DNA of 64,000 bases from NCBI RefSeq assembly GCF_964656455.1, contig NC_135723.1, positions 101,199,283 to 101,263,282 of the forward strand. Direction: 5' to 3'. Within the stretch, counting starts at the first letter, position 1, and each line of letters opens with the position of its first letter. The notes under the pieces were generated by a model, which was not told where the DNA came from, did no database searches, and worked only from the letters and a program-made list of their open reading frames with translations. Positions 1 through 12,800 of this stretch are shown in pieces. This stretch comes from Halichoerus grypus (Eukaryota > Chordata > Mammalia > Carnivora > Phocidae). The position numbers and the translations under genes are program-made.

Positions 1-84
1 TTAAGATGCTGGAGTATATTAAATATAGGAGTTTATAAAATCTTAGTATAAAGGGAAACTTTTTTCTTCAAAAATTATATTCTG

Positions 85-269
85 GGGGCGCCTGGGTGGC
101 TCAGTCATTAAGCATCTGCCTTCGGCTCGGGTCATGATCCCAGAGTCCTGGGATCGAGCCCTGCATCGGGCTCCCTGCTGAGCAGGGAGCCTGCTTCTCC
201 CTCTCCCACTCCCCCTGCTTGTGTTCCCTCTCGCTGTGTCTGTCAAATAAATAAATAAAATCTTAAAAA
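85..269 (+). mobile_element. CAN SINE (tRNA-Lys-derived)
   Basis: Head GGGCGCCTGGGTGGCTCAG, body and (AATA)n tail are complete. It is flanked by a 14-bp target duplication AAAATTATATTCTG (71-84 and 270-283). Confidence 0.93.
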
Positions 270-869
270 AAAATTATATTCTGTTCCATTTGGCAGCAAG
301 GATCTACTGTATATGCCTTCTGCATACTATAATTTTAGAATTCTGGTTTTAGCAAATTTTATTTTAAGGGATAAATGAGCCATTTTGGTTATCTTTAAAA
401 CTTAAAGGTCTTTAATCTTGTCCTGGAAATCTCAAATAATAAGTAATTTAGAAGTAAGATTTTTAGAGATTGAAAGATTCATAAAATATAAAGGAAATGT
501 TAAAACATTTCATTTGATCATAGTTTCAAAGAAATAAAATCAGTTTCTAGGACTTAATGATTTTCTAATACATGGAGTTGAAAATATTTAAAATTATATG
601 AGGAAATGGAAACTAATACCTTGATTTTCATAAAACATACCTTCTGATCTTTTTTCAGACTGCGATTTAGACACTTTAAAAGCATTAATAGGAAAATTTT
701 TAGCTTCTTTGTTTATTATTAGTTACTCTGGTAAAAAACTTTTATAAAGAAGTAACATTGGGTTTACTGTTTTGAATGGACCTTGTATTTGCCTTCAAAT
801 ATCTGTGACAAACTCAAATTGCTTAGCTGAAAAACTAAATGCTTTATAACAGATATACAAAAAAACCCG

Positions 870-2640
870 TTATAGCTAATAAATGAATTCAGCTAAGTTG
901 CACGGCAGAAGATCAACACACAAAAACTAGTTGTATTTCTGTACATTAGCAACAAACAGTCTGAAAATAAAACTAAGAACGATTTCCATTTACAATAGTA
1001 TCAAAAGGAATAAAATACTTAAGAATAAATTTAACCAAGGAGGTGTGAGATTTGTACACTGGATACTACAAAACTGCTGAAAGAAATAAAAGTAGACCTA
1101 AATAAATGGAAAGACATGTTAGGTTCATGGATTGGAATACTAAATACTATGAGGGTGCTAGTACTACCCAAAGCAATCCATAGATTCAGTGCAAACCTTA
1201 TCAAAATAAGATGGAAAGGCTGATTCTAAAATTAATGTGGAATTACAAGAGGCTCTGAATAACCAACACAATCTAGGCAAAGTACAAAGGGGAGGGCTCA
1301 CACTTCCCAATTTCAAAACTCTCTACAAAGCTATAGTAATCAAAACAGTGTGATATTGGCCTAAGGACAGATGTATAGATCAGTGGGTAGACCGAGAGTC
1401 CAGAAATAAACCCTATGACATTTCTGGCCACTTGATTTTTTAAAAATGTGCCAAGACTGTTTAATGGGGGAAAAATAGTCTCTTCAACAAATGCTGTTGG
1501 GACAAATAGATATCCAGATACAGAGGAGTAAAGTTGAACCCTTATATGTAAAAATTAACTCAAAATCAATTGAAGACCTAAATATAAGACCAAAACCTTT
1601 ATAAAATCCTTAGAAGAAACCCTAGAGATAAATCTTCTTGACCTCGGGTTTGGTAGTGATTTCTTACATGACACCAAAAGTACAAGTTAACAAAAGAAAA
1701 AAATAAATTGGACTTTATTGAAATTAAAAACTTTTGTACATCAAAGAAGACAACCAGGAAAGAAAAAAGACAATCCACAGAATGGGAGAAAATGTTTTCA
1801 CATCCTGTCTCTAATGGGGGTCCATTATCCAGAATATATAAAGAACTCTTACAGTACAACAATAAAAAGACAACCCACTTTAAAAATGGGCAAAGAATTT
1901 AATAGACACTTTTCCAAAGACAAACAAGCACAAAAGATGTTCAGCATAGTTACAGAAATGCAAATCAGAACCACAGTGAGATACCATTTTACATTTGGTA
2001 GGATGGTTATAATTTTTTAAAAAGGAAAATAACAAGTGTTGGCCAGGATACAGAGAAATTGGAACCTTCGTTCATTGCTGGTTCCTCAGTAAGTTAAACT
2101 TAGAGTTACCATATGATCAGCAATTCCACTCCTGGGTATATACCCAAAAGAATTGCAGGCAGACGTTCAAACAAAAATTTGTACACAGATGTTCATAGCA
2201 GCACTATTCTCAATGAACAAAGATGGGGAGAACCCAAATGTCCATCAGTTGATGAAACGACAAGCAACATGTCTTTCCATACAGGGATTTGTTCAGGCAT
2301 AGAAAGGAATGAAGTTCCGACACCTGTTGTAACAAGGAGGAACCCTGAAAATGTTATGATCAGTGAAAGAAGCAGGACACAAAAGGTCAAACAGTGCGTG
2401 ATTTCATTTATATGAAATGTCTAGAATAGGCAAATGTGTGGAGACTAGAAGCAGATTAGTGGCTAAGGGGGCTGGGGAGGCAGGCGGGGGAGAGGCTTGC
2501 TTTAATGGGTATAGAGTTTCATTTGGGGTGGGGCCGTGAGTAGCTGCGGCTGGATGTGCCGGCGGCACCACACTGTAGATGTGCTCGGTGTCAAGGTAAA
2601 CTGTGTGTTATGTACCTTTTGCCACAATGACAAAAATGGA
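870..2640 (+). mobile_element. LINE-1 fragment, 3' part of ORF2 and 3' UTR
   Basis: Degenerate + strand L1 reverse-transcriptase C-terminal region (from about TTGCACGGCAGAAGATCAAC) passes into the typical 3' end. Multiple stops and frameshifts leave only short ORFs, so it is inactive. It is truncated at the 5' end. Confidence 0.8.
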
Positions 2641-3229
2641 AAAACCCACTCAACTTCTATAAAGAAAACTTGATTTAGAAGGAATTAATATAAATCAGTA
2701 TAGTAATAGTTAAAAGTATGGTGATTGCTGAATAGGGCCTTATCTTTAAACAGTCAGGGGAAAGAACTTGTAAAGTACATTTTAGAAAGATTATCAACAG
2801 TAGATTTAAAATTAAAAATAGATTTTCTAATTTAATTTGCAGTTAATTATAAAGAACCTGAAATAGCTCCTCGGAGGCATGGCTGAATAATACCATGTTC
2901 TTTTTATCTGTAGTTTACACAGCCAGACACCTGTAAATGCCTGTGATGGTATGGGGAGTTTTTCATAGCTTATCATTTTCTAAAGTGGATACAAATCAAT
3001 GAACTAATACTAAGCTTGCAGGAGCTTCCAAGTACTAGTTTAATTGAATCATTTTGCTATTTGATATGTTGCTTATATTGCTTTCAAATGCAGTATTAAA
3101 ATTGCTGTGGTCATACTGAAAAAAATTTTTAAGTTAAAAAAGATAGCTCCTCCGGCATGCTAGTTAATTGGCTGTGATTTTATATGAGCAGGGGAGGGAC
3201 AAAGGTAAGCTGAAGTGATTCCCCCCCCC

Positions 3230-3810
3230 CCCAGTTTTATTGAGATAAAATTGATATATATAACATTGTATTACTTTAAGGTATATAACATAATGACTTC
3301 ATATAAGTATATATTGTGAAATGATTACTACAGTAAGTTTAGTTAATATCGATCATCTCACATAGTTAAAAATGTTTTTTTCTTGGGATGAGAACTTGTA
3401 AGCGCTACTCTTAGCCACTTCCAAATATATAATACAGTATTATTACCCACCATTACCATGCTGTACATTACATCCCCAGAACTTATTTATAATTAGAAGT
3501 TTGTACCTTTTAACCAACCTTCACCCAATCTGCACCTTCCCCCACCCCACCTCAGCAACCACATCTGTTCTCTGTCTGTAGTTCTCTTTTTTTAGATTCC
3601 ACATAAAAGTGAGATCATACAGTATTACGTATTTGTCTTTCTCTGTTTCACTTAAGCATAATGCCCTCAAGGTCCATCTATGTTGTCACAAATGGCAGGC
3701 TTTCCCTTTTTTCATGGCTGAATAATATTCCTCTGTGTGGGGGGGGGGTGTGCCACATTTTATTTATCCATTCACCTATCAATGGACGTAAAGTAATCTC
3801 TTAATATGGA
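3230..3810 (-). mobile_element. LINE-1 3'-end fragment, antisense
   Basis: It begins with TTTTATTGAGATAAAATTGA and continues with ATTCCACATAAAAGTGAGAT and GGTCCATCTATGTTGTCAC. This is the reverse complement of a mammalian L1 3' end. It is interrupted by a G-run and then by a SINE. Confidence 0.75.
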
Positions 3811-3819
3811 ATAATTTTT

Positions 3820-3951
3820 TTTTTTTTAAAGATTTTATTTATTTGACAGAGAGAGAGACAGCAAGAGAGGGAACACAAGCAGAGAGGGACCCTGAGACCA
3901 TGACCTGAGCTGAAGGCAGTCACTTAACCAACTGAGCCACCCAGGCGCCCC
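3820..3951 (-). mobile_element. CAN SINE, internally shortened, antisense
   Basis: Poly-T, AAAGATTTTATTTATTTGAC and ACTGAGCCACCCAGGCGCCC mark a reversed CAN SINE. The middle (the AGCAGGGAGCCTGATGCGGG part) is missing. It is flanked by GGAATAATTTTT on both sides (3,808-3,819 and 3,951-3,962). Confidence 0.9.
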
Positions 3952-4199
3952 GGAATAATTTTTCATCAAAAGATATATATTAGAAAATAATCCTTTCAGT
4001 ATCCAGTATGAGCTAGTTCTTTGATTTATTGAATCAAGGAATATTTATTGAGAATTTAGTTTACGCAAGGCACTGTCCTAGGTGCTGGGTGTCAAGCAGT
4101 TTCTATTTTATGTTTTGAACATGATCAAAGTCTCTGCTCTCGTGGAGTTTGCATCCTCTTATAAAATGTTAATGGAGCTTCGTTCTTTTGTATTTAAAA

Positions 4200-5040
4200 A
4201 AGGATGTACTCCACACCAAAAAACCCCAAATCCAATTTAAAAATGGGCAGAAGGTATAAACAGACATTTCTCCAAAGAAGACATCCAGATGGCCAACAGA
4301 CACATGAAAAGATGTTCAACACCACTCATCATCAGGGAAATGCAAATCAAAACCACAATGATCTACCACTCCACACCTGTCAGGAAGGCGAAAATCAAAA
4401 ACACAAGAAACAGGTGTCGGTGAGGATGTGGAGAAAAAGGACCCCTCATGCACTGTTGGTGAGAATACAAACTGGTGCAGCCACCTTTGGAAAACAGTAT
4501 GGAAGTTCCTCAAAAAACTAAAAGTAGAATTACCATATTATCCAGTAATTCCACTTCTTGGTTTATACCCAAAGAATACAAAAACACTAAATTGAAAGGT
4601 TACATGTTACCCATATGTTATTGCAGCATTATTAGCCGAATTATAGAAGCAACCCAAGTGTTCATTGATAGATGAGTAGATAAAGAAGATGTGGTGTATA
4701 TATACACAATGGAGTATTACTCAGCCATAAAAAAGAATAAAATCTTGCCATTTGCAACAACACGGATCTAGAGGGTATAATGCTAAGTGAAATAAGTCAG
4801 AGAAAGACAAATACCATATGATTTCACTTGTGTGGAATTTAAGAAACAAAAAGACAAACCAAGAAACAGACTCTTAATGAGAACAAACTGGTGGTTGTCA
4901 GAGAGGAGGTAGGTGGGGCTACGTGAAATAGGTGCAGGGGATTAAGAGTACATTTATTATGATGAGAACTGAGTAAGGTATGTATATTATACACGTGAAA
5001 CTAATACAACATTGTATGTTAACTGTACTAGAATTTCCTT
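4200..5040 (+). mobile_element. LINE-1 3' fragment
   Basis: Typical L1 3' ORF2 stretches include AAGACATCCAGATGGCCAAC, CATGAAAAGATG and AAGATGTGGTGTATATATAC, followed by a 3' UTR ending near 5,040. It is riddled with stops. Confidence 0.8.
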
Positions 5041-5058
5041 TTAAAAGTCCATATTACA

Positions 5059-5247
5059 GGGGCACCTGGGTGGCCCAGTTGTTAAGCGTCTGCCTTCAGC
5101 TCAGGTCGTGATCCTAGAGTCCTGGGATCGAGCCCCACATCGGGCTCCATGCTCAGCAGGGAGCCTGCTTCTCCCTCTCCCTCTGCCTGCCTGTCTGCCT
5201 ACTTGTGCTCTCTCTCTCTGTCAAATAAAATCTTAAAAAAAAAATGT
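5059..5247 (+). mobile_element. CAN SINE
   Basis: Full-length copy with GGGGCACCTGGGTGGCCCAG head and AAATAAAATCTTA tail. It is flanked by similar repeats (AAAAGTCCATATTACAG and AAAAGTCTGTATTACAG). It follows directly on the L1 fragment. Confidence 0.92.
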
Positions 5248-6139
5248 AAAAGTCTGTATTACAGTCTAAAACCATGAAAAGTTAACTAGTAACAGTTAAA
5301 ATGTCAGCAGAATTCTCTGTTATTGACAAAGACTGAAAGTAATCAGGTGATTGAGAATCCCTGTTTAGGGGTATCTTAATACATGAAAAACACTGTAAAA
5401 TGGAAGCAAAACATGGAATTTTGTTTTCATTATTATACAGCCAATAAGAACAGAGTATGCAAGGACACTAAATACTGCTTTAAAATGAAGTTTCTAGAGT
5501 TCTATCAGTAATGAAAATATTCTGTAAAAAAAAAAAATGTATTCCAGCTTTAAAAGCTCATAGAAAAAAGCATATTAAGAGGTAGTGTTTCCCAAAGTGG
5601 ATCTGGGGACTCTAGTCATCTGTGGTCAAATAAATTGTGGAAGCAATGCATTCTGTACCCCATCCCCTCACACCTGGGTATCTGTAACAGTCAGCATCAT
5701 TAAAGGATCAGGACTATCCTTCCATTCCAAATAAAACAGAACAAAACCTATTGGACTTTCAAAATCCATTATTTCTCTGGATTGTTTGACCATGAAATCC
5801 TTTTTTTCTTTTTAACATCTGTTAATGTCCAGTGGAATTAGATTTCTGTGACCAGACTTTGGGAAATGCTGGGACAAGGGAGTCATTCTGTGAGGAGAGG
5901 TTAAAGGTTTGATATGGGAAAGAGAACGAAAAGAGACATTATCCTTCTATGTAAAGGTAAGGTTTCTGAATGTTAGAGCAGGAATGTTAAATTGTAGTGA
6001 TTTTGATGGGATCTCCCCGGGGAATTTCTTGCCTTTCTTGACTATGAAGCTGATTAAAGTCTGGAATCAGAGACTTTGTAGAAAGGCTTATCAATAATCT
6101 CTATTTTAGGGGCAGGGCTCCTATAAAAACTTGGCTGTC

Positions 6140-6344
6140 GGGGCGCCTGGGTGGCTCAGTCATTGGACGTTTGCCTTCTGCTCAGGTCATGATCCCGGAG
6201 TCTGGGATCGAGCCCTGCATCGGGCTCCCTGCTCCTCGGGGAGCCTGCTTCTCCCTTTTCCACTCCCCTTGCTTGTGTTCCCCTCTCACTGTCTCTGTCA
6301 AATAAATAAATAAATAAGTCTTAAAAAAACAAAAAACAAAAAAC
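6140..6344 (+). mobile_element. CAN SINE close to GALNT11 exon
   Basis: Full copy about 365 bases before the exon at 6,710. The duplication AAAACTTGGCTGTC/AAAACTTGCCTGTC is seen on both sides, and the tail is AATA repeats followed by AAAAAAC units. Confidence 0.92.
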
Positions 6345-6709
6345 AAAACTTGCCTGTCATTGGGACCTGTTGCCCATATGGGTTCTATAATCTATTGCTT
6401 TTATGGAAAAATAATCATTCTTTTATTTCTGTCCATATGTAAGTATTTTTCTTGAAAATATTCTTAAGATTATGGCTAGTGAGCAGGTATTTATGATTAA
6501 GGTATACCTGCTTTTTGAGCTAGACTGACAAAAATTTGACTCTAACTTCAATTTACTTTTTTGAAAATGGAGACAAGTTAGAGTTGAGAAACGTGGCTAT
6601 TTGGTTACAAGGGGTTAAAGTCAGGATTTTCTTAGGATCATAATATAACAATAACTGCAGCAGTCCTTTCCAGATTTAACATACTGACTGTAACTTCAAT
6701 CTTTTGCAG

Positions 6710-6833
6710 GTATGATTTTTAATGAACGTGATCAGGAGTTGAGAGACTTAGGCTATCAGAAACATGCCTTCAACATGCTTATCAGTAACCGCTTGGGCTA
6801 CCACAGGGACGTGCCAGACACCAGGAATGCTGC
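6710..6833 (+). CDS. GALNT11: GALNT11 coding exon (residues ~99-140)
   Basis: The acceptor is CTTTTGCAG and the donor is GC/GTACGT. The frame reads [18 protein letters not shown], through [19 protein letters not shown], to a split Ala codon. This is the segment that leads from the stem into the catalytic domain. It enters in phase 1, so the first base of the leading Gly codon lies in an exon upstream of the window. Confidence 0.95.
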
Positions 6834-9800
6834 GTACGTTTCTCATTAGTTGATGCTGCTGCGTTTTAATGACTGCTTTTAGTGGCATTATAGTAAGTCG
6901 TGAGGATGGTGCTAATCAGTGCATTTAGGCTTCGTTATTCAGGATACTGGAAAACTTAAGGCAGATTTCCACTCCTATGACACCTGAAGCCTGAGATTGT
7001 ACTAACAGAGTTCTAGAGCTTACTGTCTCTCTTGAAATTTAAATCAGAGGGGAAAGGCAATTATCAAATGTAATTAGATAACCTTCTGAGCATAAATTTG
7101 TTTGAAATGTTTATTGTATTTTTGGCAAAGGAATTAAAAATTGAAGAATTTCACTCATCTCACTTTTTTGTCTTTGTCATTTTTGTTGTTTCAAAGGCTT
7201 TCATTCATATGGTTGGTCAGTCAGTCATTCCACAGACCTTTTTAAGCATCTTTGTTTTCTAGACACTGTATTAGGTCTTGGAAGTAAGTAGAGGAAGACA
7301 TAGTCCCTGGGATCACGGGGCTTAGGGTCTAGCAGGGGAGATAGATAAGGGAATGGGTAATTGCAGTAGTACAAGAATGAGGGCTGTGGTAGGAACTGGT
7401 GATGAAGTGGGGAACCGGAGACCAGACGTAAGGGAAGGCCTCCTAGAGGGTGCTGGCTGAGCAGCGCGCAGGGGACCGCTCCTGTGCAAACAGATGGAGG
7501 CATTACAGTACTCGGAAAGGCCCTGGAACCGTTCACTACGGCCGTAGTGGAAGAATGTCAGGAGACTGGAGGTAGCCAGGGCCCAGATGTTGGAATGCTT
7601 TGTATGCCATGCAAAAGAACATGGAATTCTGGATTTTATTCTTTAAGTTAGTGATTTTTTTTATTGTTGCTTGAAGCCACCTAACCCTTTTTGTCATTTT
7701 TAAAGATATTTATTTATTTGAGATAGAAAGAGCACAAGCGGGCAGAGAGGCAGAGGCAGAGGGAGAAGCAGGCTCTCCGCTGAGCAGGGAGCCCGATGCG
7801 GGGCTCGATCCCAGGACCCTGCGATCATGACCTGAGCCGAAGGCAGACGCTTAACCGACTGAGCCACCCAGGCGCCCCCATGATCTTGATTTATATACTA
7901 GTTTACTCAAATCTTTTTCTATTACTGGGTAAGAAATAAAATTTTCAAATACAAAGTTTTATATTTCTGTTTCCTTTTGAATGTTCGTTGTGGAGAAGCG
8001 AACATTACATTAACTTATGAATACTGCATTAAAAACTTGTAGTGATTTCATACAAATGACACATTTTTATATAACCTCTGTACCAAAAAAAGAAAAAAAA
8101 TCATTTTTTAAATGTTAATCTAAAAATAAGCAGAGTAGCAGGTATTGGAGAGAGAAGTTATTAACAAACTGTAAAACTGTTGAGTGCGACCCCACAATGT
8201 ATTCTTAAGTGCTTTTCAAGAAACTTTTGTTACAATGTAGGAAAGAGGCTGAGCAGGAGGCAGTTAATATTTAGTGAATAATGACCTAAAACATTTGAGC
8301 CTTTTAAGATGTCACATTTTCTCGTATGTGTCTTTACAGATGTAAAGACAAGTCTTACCCTGTGGACCTGCCAGTCGCTAGTGTTGTTATCTGTTTCTAC
8401 AACGAAGCCTTGTCTGCCTTGCTCCGTACTGTGCACAGCGTCCTGGACCGCACACCAGCCCAGCTCCTTCATGAAATCATCCTTGTGGACGATGACAGTG
8501 ACTTCGGTAAGGGCTGTTGTAGCTGATACTGTGGGATCTGGGCTGTTGATCACGGTAGGATTAGCATCAGCAGCATCAGCTGACAGTTCAGACGGGGGGT
8601 AGGACCCTGGGCCACACGGTTGCAGCAGAGTTAGCAACAAGTAAGTATCTGTTTGTTGATTAGAGGATAATTTTGAGGAAACAGCATTAGCTTTGTGATC
8701 TTTTTACAGACTGTGCTATTTTAAGTTTGGCCCTTGAAATTTTTCCCTTGGCTTACATTCTTAAAAAATGTTTATTTCAAAATAACTATAGATTAGTAAC
8801 AGTGGGTTACGAAGAGGTCCTGTTACCCCTTCACCTAGTTTCCCCCACTGGTATAGTTAATGTAGTTACAGTGCAACATCAAGACCAGGAATTTGATGTC
8901 GGTACGATGTGTGTGTACAGTTCTGTGTCATTTTATCCTGTGTGCACGTTCCTGTAACCACCATTGTGATCACGATAAAGACGACTCCATGACCGCGAAA
9001 ATCCCCCTCGCGCTACCTTCTAGTACTCACATCCACCTCCCTGACCCACTCCATCCCTAATCCCTGACAGCCTTAATCTCTGTGATTTTGTTTCTTTTTC
9101 TGATTTTGTCATTTTAAGAATGGTTGCATAAATGGAATCATACAATATGTGGCCTTTCAACATTGGCTTTTTTCTCTTGGTGTAATGCCTTGGGCTTACG
9201 TTTATCTAATGAGTCTGTTATACTGACTATCCCCAGATAAAAGTGGATTGCATTGTGATAGCTCTTAGATGATCTCTGAATGCCGGTGTTTTATGATTCA
9301 GTATTTATACACTTTTAAAAAATTTATTGAAATATAATCGACACACCATTTTATATTTGTTTTAGTTGCACAACATATTGATTCAACAGTTCTGTACATT
9401 ACTTAGTGCTCGCCTCAATAAGTATAGTCATCATCTGTCACCATTACAGTGTTACTACAATATTATTGACTGTATTCCCTCTGCTGTATGTTTTCATCTC
9501 TGCGACTTACTTTGTAACTGGAAATTTATATTTTATATACCTTTCTTCAGTTCAACATAGATTTCTTAAGAATGGTTTCATGTACACACAGAAGACTCTT
9601 TATGCTACTCATTTGGCTCTAAGCTACCTTAAGAGATAGGTTGTATCCTCATTTCATAGAGGAGGAAATATTAAGTAATTTGCTTGAGGTCCCATAGCTG
9701 TTAAGTGGTAGAGCTGAAATTAGACCCTTGGTCCACATAGTTCTAAGCCTTCTGCTCTTTTCATTACAGCAAGCTGCAGAAGTACATTAATAAATTGTAT

Positions 9801-12800
9801 GCATGATAAATTGTATGCCAGTTACAGATTTTTCATTACTCAAGAGCTTATTAGCAACTCTTACCAACAACGGAATTGGTCTACCAGTTGAATATATAAA
9901 GCAAGGAAATGTACACTGAGCCCAGTGGGAACAAAATGCTTACACCTTGCAAATACTGAAATAGCACAAGAGAAATTTAGAAAGGTTAATAGAAAACAAA
10001 ACTTAATTTCAAAAATGAATAATTAAAAAGCCAAGATTGTGCGTCGGCATCAGATAGAAGACTGGCTAAGTACTAAATTACAGAATTGACGGTGGTGAAC
10101 TTTTTTTAATCTGTATTTTGTTTTTCAGTTTATAGCTATTTTTCAAAGTGAAAACTCACGATAACTTAGAATGGTTTATCTACTAACAATGGAAAGAATT
10201 ACTTATATGCTCTTTGAAGTTATGAAATTTAAAGGTAAATGAGCTAGAATTTTTAAAAAATATTTAGTGCCCTTGGAAGGTACTAAATTAATAAAAGGAC
10301 ATATTTACTGCTGTTATTATATAATTCTTGGTAGGGGCAATAGAAGTTGTTACAACTATTCTGAAATGGAGTAACAGTAAATTACTTTGAAACAAAAGAC
10401 ATACCTCATTTTTTTGGTTTTAAATCTGATTGAATGCAGTCAGCTGAACATTCAGTCACTCAAGGTAAGTATTCTTCTTGGCTAGTGTTTCAACTCTTAC
10501 CCTTCATTTCTTTACTTTTTCTTCCTTACAAGATAAGTTATAATATTTTTTTAAATAAAGCAGCAGAAGATTCTATATTTGATAATTTAAGCACCAGATA
10601 CAATCTTAGAGTAGCTATAAAAAAAAGTCTTTGTATATGTCTCTTGTGGTTTTATTATGGGACTCTTTATTTTCAGATGATCTGAAAGGAGAACTAGAGG
10701 AATATGTCCAAAAATATCTCCCTGGAAAAATTAAAGTAATAAGAAACCCAAAGCGTGAGGGATTGATTCGAGGAAGGATGATTGGAGCAGCCCACGCTAC
10801 AGGTATAACTTCTGCTGCTCTTCTCAGTGGGTGTTGGCAACAAGGGCTTTGTCCTTGGTCTTTCCTGATTGTGCCGAGATCTGTGAAAAGTGATAGGAGG
10901 CTTGTTCACTTTGGAAAGGGTTTCTTTATAACTCCACCCCGGTTGTCCCAAAACAGACTCCAAGGACGTGAGCTCTAGAGTCCAAGCTGGTCTGTTTTCA
11001 TAGTGGCCCTTATTGCGAATTATTGTTCCTCATGTAGGTTTGTATCTTGCTTACTTATATAAGGAGAAGAGTAAAACAAAATGTAACTGTATAATTTTTT
11101 TTATTTTTAATTTTTTTTACTTTTAATTTTTTTTAAAGATTTATTTATTTGAGAGAGTGAGCGAGCATGCAGGGGGAAGGGGCAGAGGGAGAAGGGAGAG
11201 AGAGAATCTGCAGCAGACTCCATACTGAGTGCAGAACCTGACACAGGTTTCAGTCCCATGACCCTGAGATCATGACCTGAGCTGAAATCAAGAGTCAGAT
11301 GGCCCTTCAGCAGACGGAGCCACCCAGGTGCCCCTGTAATTTTTTTTAAATACAAAATTTAAAATATGTGTACTTAGACTGTTTGATTTGAGTTATGCCA
11401 ATAATTCTCAAGTACAAATGCATACCTCTGGTGATAATGCATCATGGTTTTTGTTGGATAAATGGACATAATGTTGAAAATTGAGTTACAGGGGCACCTG
11501 GCTGGCTCAGTCAGTAGAGTGTGCGACTCTTGATCTCTGGGGTTATAAGTTCAAGCCCCATGCTGGTGTGGAGATTACTTAAAAAATAAAATCTTTAAAA
11601 AATAAAATAAAAATAAAAATTGATTTATAAAACTATAAAGGTACTTTCTTTAAAATTCTCTCTCAATCCTTCTGATTCCATCGAAGATAAAGTCTCCATT
11701 ACAAATATACCTTTAAAACATTTCCAGCGTATACTCATCTCCCCTTAGAAAAAGAAAGAACAGGGGGGCGCCTGGGTGGCTCAGTTGGTTAAACGTCTGC
11801 CTTTAGCTCCTGGGCATCGGGCTCCCTGCTTAGCAGGGAGTCTGCTTCTCCCTCTCCCTCTCCCTCTGCCCCTCACCCCTCCTTGTGCTTTCTCTTTCTT
11901 GCTCTCTCTCAAATAAATAAATAAAATCTTTAAAAAAAAAACAGGTATCAAATTTAGTCTTTTGCAGAAAATATATCTGGTCAGTCCTCCGTTACCTGAC
12001 ATTGAATCCATTGTTACTTCTTTTTGTGGTTGCCTCTGTAAGGTTAGTGATCCTGATTTTCATTTATGATCTTGATAAAATTTTCCTTTTAAAATTTTAT
12101 TTAAGTTAAATGAATCAGTTTTAAAATATTAGGTGTATAATAGTGCAGGTAGTGTATGGTTATGGCAAAAAAAACCCATGAAGGTAATTTGAGAATTCCA
12201 GAACTTGAGTTGGGGGCTTGTAGTGACATCTCCCACCTTCCCTGTCTGCCCCTTGCATCGAGATAACCAGTCACGGGGGTTTACAGTGGCTGCACTGCTT
12301 TGTCTACCACCCTCCTGCACACCCGCTGGCCTACTTGCTGAGTGTAGGCGGGACTTGGTGTTTTAGTCTTTCTTCCCTCCTTTCTCTTAAAGCCACAACA
12401 AACTGAAGTAATTCACAGGCATCCAGTCTACAGTCATATGTAGAATGAATTCAAGGCCTATGATTTTTTCTTTAGAATTCTAGTCAAATAAGTACCTAAT
12501 GACTTGGGTGAGTTGAGATAAAGAGAAAATTGTGGGGAATGGCAAGATTATGCCATTCAAAATGTACTGTTACATTATTACTAAAAATTTGTATTTTTCA
12601 GATAACAATAGTTTTTTTCTTTATGGTCTTTTGGTCCTCGTTCAAATGTAGTTTAGAGTTTGTCAGAAGCAACTCAGGGTTGCAGAAGGGGAGGGGGTGG
12701 GGGGATGGGGTAACTGGGTGATGGGCATTAAGGAGGGCATGTGATGTGATGAGCACGGGTGTGTTACACGCACCTCATGAATCATTGAACACTCCACCTG

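Larger units (their letters stand above)
1..6709 (+). other. GALNT11 intron (5' part outside window), repeat-filled
   Basis: No GALNT11 exon upstream of 6,710 was found here. The stretch holds three CAN SINEs on the + strand and one on the - strand, with L1 fragments at ~870-2,640, 3,230-3,810 and 4,200-5,040. The stretches 284-870, 2,640-3,220 and 5,250-6,139 are AT-rich with nothing recognised. A 12-base C run lies at 3,221-3,232. Confidence 0.7.

Noticed and set aside
7200..7660. Candidate extra gene segment in the GALNT11 intron
   Set aside because: The text resembles a widespread ancient mammalian interspersed repeat, and the open frame across it on the minus strand has no recognisable domain. 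The family could not be named.
8309..8602. Plus-strand 97-codon frame over a GALNT11 exon
   Set aside because: It is an out-of-frame shadow of the exon at 8,340-8,506.
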